Source: Actinoplanes rectilineatus
Lineage (GTDB): Bacteria > Actinomycetota > Actinomycetes > Mycobacteriales > Micromonosporaceae
Direction: 5' to 3'
Assembly: GCF_000962825.1 (NCBI RefSeq)
Contig: NZ_JZKF01000167.1
Location: forward strand, 1-7,152
DNA: 7,152 nt
Below the pieces are notes generated by a model. The model was not told the origin of the DNA and made no database searches. It saw nothing but the letters and a program-made list of their open reading frames with translations. Below, one piece after another: positions 4,737-7,152 of the stretch. Every line of letters begins with the position of its first letter. The first letter of the stretch is position 1. Both the position numbers and the translations under genes were made by a program.

Positions 4737-6902
4737 ATGATGGTGGTGGACGAAGCTGTTCTCGGCGACCCCGTGCGCCTGGCCGCGGTACATCAAGCCC
4801 TGCGAACCATGTCCGGCGGGTTCGCCCGACTCGACGACGTCGCCACCCTCGCTGCGCGACTGATCGAGACACCGGTCGCCGTGATCACCCTGGTCGACAA
4901 CGACGACGTCCACTTCCTCGGCTCGCACGGACTGCCCGACCAGATCTCGCACCTCAAGAAGCTGCCCCTGGCGTACTCGGTGTGCAAGTTCGTGGTCTGC
5001 GCCGACCACCTGATCATGGCCCAGGACATGCTCGACGACCCGGACGAGCGGCTGGCCGAACATCCGGTCGCCAACGAGTTCGGGATGCGCGCCTTCCTGT
5101 CCGTCCCGATCCGCGACCACCTGGACCGGCCGATCGGCTCGCTCACCGTCTTCGACCGTCGGCCGCGCGCCTGGAGCGACCCGCAGTGCGACACGCTGAT
5201 GACGATCGCCGCGACCATGCTCGCCCCGGACAGCGTCACCCGCCCCGGCCCGTCCGGCGTCCCGGCTGCCGGCGACCTGAACGACATGCCGGACCTCCCG
5301 GTCGACACGGAATTCCTGCGCGGCATGGTCCGCAACCTCGACGCCGGGGTGATGGCCTGCGACGCCGAGGGCCGGGTCGTCTACATCAGCCGGGTCATGC
5401 GCGAGATGCGCGGCATGTCCGGCCAGGGGACGGCCACCATCGAACCGACGATGCTCACCGCCCCGGACAACCGGCCGCTCGCCTGGGAGCAGACCCCGAT
5501 GATGCGGGCACTGGCCAGCGGCGACGTGATCACCGACGACGTCTACGTGCGCCGGGCCGGCCAGCGCATGCAGGTCTTCCACACCATCGCCCGCCCGATC
5601 GCCGCCGCCGACGGCACCATCCGCGGCGCGGTCGCCGTCGCCCACGACGTCACCGCCCTGCGCCGGGTCGAACGGTTCCGCAACTGCCACCTCGCCGTCG
5701 AACACATCCTGCAGAAGGCCGCCACCCCCGCCGAGGCCGCCCCCGAGGCGCTACGCGCCCTGACCGTCACCCTCGGCTGGCCCGCCGCCGAGCTGTACCT
5801 GATCGACGACGCCACCGGGCTGCTCCTGCCGGTCGGCCACTGGGACGCCTCCGGCCTCGAGGCGGACGGTTTCTTCGGCCATGTGCCCATCCGCGGCCAG
5901 GGCATCACCGGCCGCGTCTGGGAGAGCGGCCGGGCCATCTGGGAACCGGACATCAGCCTCAGCACCGAGCTGCGCACCAGCCACGAACGGGAACGCGTCG
6001 AGATCTGCCTGAGCCGCGGCGTGCGTACCGCCCTGGCCGTCCCGGTCCGCGACGGCAACTCGCTGCTCGGCGTGCTCACCTGCTATGCGGGCACCCAGGA
6101 GTTCGAGCCCGACCTGCTCACCGTGCTGCTGGACGGCGTCGCCGCCCAGTTCGGCGTGTTCGTCGCCCAGTGCCGCGCCGAGGAACTCTCCCGCCAGCTC
6201 GCCCGCGCCCAGAGCGACTTCGTGGACCTGGTCGGCCACGAGCTGCGAACCCCGCTGACCGCGATCACGGCGAACGCGACGCTCCTCGAGGAGGAGGCCG
6301 CCACCCTCGACCCGGACGTGCGGCAGATGACCCAGGTGATCGCGCGCAACGCCGGAAACCTGCAACGCATCGCCAACACGCTCCTGGACCTGGCCGGGCT
6401 GGACTCCGGGCACCTGGTCCTGGACGTACAGGAGGTGGACCTGGCAGCGCTGGTGACCTCGGTGATCACCGCGGCCTGCCGCGACGGCGAACGCCTCACC
6501 CTGGTCAGCGAACTCCCGCGCTCCCTGATCATCGCGGCGGACGGCACCCGGCTACGCCAGGTCATCGACGACATACTGTCCAACGCGGTCCGCTACAGCC
6601 CGCCGGGCGCCCCGGTGCACATCACGCTGCGCGCCGACGGTTCGATGGCCGACCTGTGCATCGCGGACGTGGGCATCGGCACGCCGGCGGCCGAACGCGC
6701 CCGGGTGTTCGACCGGTTCTTCCGCGGCAGCAACGTGCGGCATCAGGGGACGTCGGGCAGCGGCCTGGGATTGAGCCTGGCCCGCGCGATCGTGCTCCTG
6801 CACGGCGGCACGATCCGCCTGGACGAGAACCGTCCGTCGGGCACGATCGTCTGCGTGCGCCTTCCGCTCTCCGGGCCGCCGCCGGCCACGCCGATCATCT
6901 GA
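4737..6902 (+). CDS. Soluble GAF-PAS-GAF sensor histidine kinase
   Basis: This 721-residue protein has no transmembrane segment, so it should sense a cytosolic signal and autophosphorylate on histidine. An N-terminal GAF domain covers about 20-165 (SVCKFVV at 81-87, MRAFLSVPIRDHLDRPIGSL). A PAS domain covers about 190-310 (LDAGVMACDAEGRVVYIS, ending VAHDVTALR), and a second GAF domain about 318-478 (ITGRVWESG, TALAVPVRDGNSLLGVL). The HisKA domain (about 490-556) has H501 in VGHELRTPLTAI. The ATPase domain (about 597-712) shows the N-box with N616 (DDILSNAVRYSP), the G1 box DVGIG (644-648), the F-box VFDRFFRG and the G2 box GSGLGLSLARA. The kinase core looks complete. No haem-, flavin- or bilin-binding residue can be assigned with confidence. 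AGAGGA lies 10 bases before the first of two consecutive ATGs; the second, at 4740, is an equally possible start. The partner is presumably the receiver protein encoded just upstream. Confidence 0.93.
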   Translation: MMVVDEAVLGDPVRLAAVHQALRTMSGGFARLDDVATLAARLIETPVAVITLVDNDDVHFLGSHGLPDQISHLKKLPLAYSVCKFVVCADHLIMAQDMLDDPDERLAEHPVANEFGMRAFLSVPIRDHLDRPIGSLTVFDRRPRAWSDPQCDTLMTIAATMLAPDSVTRPGPSGVPAAGDLNDMPDLPVDTEFLRGMVRNLDAGVMACDAEGRVVYISRVMREMRGMSGQGTATIEPTMLTAPDNRPLAWEQTPMMRALASGDVITDDVYVRRAGQRMQVFHTIARPIAAADGTIRGAVAVAHDVTALRRVERFRNCHLAVEHILQKAATPAEAAPEALRALTVTLGWPAAELYLIDDATGLLLPVGHWDASGLEADGFFGHVPIRGQGITGRVWESGRAIWEPDISLSTELRTSHERERVEICLSRGVRTALAVPVRDGNSLLGVLTCYAGTQEFEPDLLTVLLDGVAAQFGVFVAQCRAEELSRQLARAQSDFVDLVGHELRTPLTAITANATLLEEEAATLDPDVRQMTQVIARNAGNLQRIANTLLDLAGLDSGHLVLDVQEVDLAALVTSVITAACRDGERLTLVSELPRSLIIAADGTRLRQVIDDILSNAVRYSPPGAPVHITLRADGSMADLCIADVGIGTPAAERARVFDRFFRGSNVRHQGTSGSGLGLSLARAIVLLHGGTIRLDENRPSGTIVCVRLPLSGPPPATPII

Positions 6903-6990
6903 AGCCCTTTCCGGGGTACGCACGAAGCTCCGTCCCGCGCCTCCCGTGCGCTTCGGCAGTCCCGGCGTCGGCAGTCTCAACCTCTGTGAC

Positions 6991-7026
6991 CCGTTTTAAA
7001 GCGCTATTTCCCTTTTAAAGCGCCAT
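6991..7026. repeat. AT-rich tandem direct repeat, 19-bp period
   Basis: Two 17-bp copies, at 6991-7007 and 7010-7026, match at 15 of 17 positions and share the 11-mer TTTTAAAGCGC. They differ at the third base and at the base following GCGC. They stand out as one of the few AT-rich stretches in the window. They lie in the 151-bp gap between the end of the kinase gene and the right inverted-repeat arm, where two genes converge, so a promoter is not expected. The AAAGCGCTATTT part resembles LacI-family operators of the AAAGCGCTTT type, but the assignment is only suggestive. Confidence 0.7.
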
Positions 7027-7054
7027 GACTCAGTTTCGACCGCGGGGACTACGC

Positions 7055-7131
7055 AGCGATGCCCCAGCCGCAGGGGGATCGGCTGGGGCATCGCTTTCCG
7101 GCTTCGACGGCGGGGGGACCGTCAGAAGCCG
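7055..7131 (-). terminator. Tandem hairpins after the right flanking gene; inner one probably bidirectional
   Basis: The inner hairpin is the perfect 16-bp stem 7055-7070 with 7080-7095 around a 9-base loop. Read rightward, as a transcript leaving the kinase gene would, it is followed by TTTCC, so it is also the most likely terminator for the receiver-kinase operon. The outer hairpin, 7099-7110 with 7119-7131 and one bulged base, overlaps the stop codon of the leftward flanking gene. Confidence 0.8.
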
Positions 7132-7152
7132 AAGTCCTGGGTGTAGTACGGG
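7122..7152 (-). CDS. 3' end of a second copy of the unidentified flanking gene
   Basis: On the minus strand this reads P-Y-Y-T-Q-D-F-G-F and TGA (7124-7122), identical at the nucleotide level to the gene end at the left edge. The gene starts outside the window and is transcribed leftward, toward the kinase gene. Identity down to third codon positions implies recent duplication, gene conversion or an artefact. The product cannot be named from nine residues. Confidence 0.55.
   Translation of the reverse strand, partial: PYYTQDFGF

Larger units (their letters stand above)
7054..7152 (-). repeat. Right arm of a perfect 99-bp inverted repeat
   Basis: This is the reverse complement of bases 1-99 without a mismatch. 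It carries the same gene 3' end, stop codon and two hairpins, pointing leftward into the window. The sequence just inside (from 7053 leftward) is unrelated to that inside the left arm, so the inner breakpoint is sharp on both sides and falls one base beyond the second hairpin. Confidence 0.97.

Noticed and set aside
4353..5705. Leftward 450-codon frame opposite the receiver and kinase genes
   Set aside because: An antisense shadow rich in Val/Asp/Gly/His. The sense strand encodes clear GAF, PAS and receiver motifs.
6919..6950. CGCACG/CGTGCG stem after the kinase stop as its terminator
   Set aside because: Only six pairs around a 20-base loop and no U-tract. The strong hairpin at 7055-7095 is the better candidate.
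4700..7018. Long rightward frame overlapping the kinase gene
   Set aside because: An Arg/Pro-rich shadow of the kinase gene in another frame, with no domain signature.
7025..7152. ATG just after the AT-rich direct repeat, with a frame open to the window edge
   Set aside because: It has no ribosome site and runs through the terminator hairpins antisense to the flanking gene. Its codon composition is not coding-like.
1..7152. Whole window as a transposon with 99-bp terminal inverted repeats
   Set aside because: No transposase, resolvase or cargo-type mobility gene is present, and the arms look like a gene end plus terminator rather than transposase-binding ends. It cannot be excluded without the flanking sequence, so it is kept only as an alternative under the repeat finding.

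Overview
The window reads as chromosomal DNA of a high-GC actinobacterium. Codon third positions are almost always G or C, long antisense frames stay open, and the protein styles (a mycobacterial/actinobacterial-type SAM methyltransferase, an IPNS-like oxygenase, a GAF/PAS sensor kinase) are typical of Streptomyces/Micromonosporaceae-like genomes. I cannot name the genus from the sequence.

Layout, left to right. The first 31 bases are the 3' end of a rightward gene, followed at once by two hairpins. A short intergenic stretch follows. Then come three leftward genes, which in transcription order are a secreted GH3 beta-glucosidase (4065 to 2203), an IPNS-family non-heme iron oxygenase (2181 to 1186) and a class I SAM methyltransferase (1078 to 254). 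A 177-bp divergent intergenic region containing an inverted repeat (4066-4242) separates these from two rightward genes: a receiver-only response regulator (4243-4665) and a soluble GAF-PAS-GAF histidine kinase (4737-6902). The right edge carries an AT-rich direct repeat, then the same hairpins and the same gene 3' end as the left edge, in opposite orientation.

The most striking structure is a perfect 99-bp inverted repeat forming the two ends of the window (1-99 and 7054-7152). Each arm holds the last 9 codons and stop of a gene, plus two hairpins, and the identity stops one base after the second hairpin. The window is therefore a two-operon cassette between two convergent copies of the same gene end, with a strong hairpin on each boundary. 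The repeats probably continue outward, which cannot be seen here. They could support inversion of the roughly 7-kb segment, mark a duplication, or, less likely, be an assembly artefact. No transposase, integrase or recombinase is present.

How the genes may work together is inference. The kinase and receiver form a cytosolic signalling pair with no DNA-binding output. The divergent set combines an exported glucosidase with an oxygenase and a methyltransferase, which could be a small deglycosylation/tailoring set or simply neighbours. All five full-length genes look intact. I see no tRNA, rRNA or CRISPR array.
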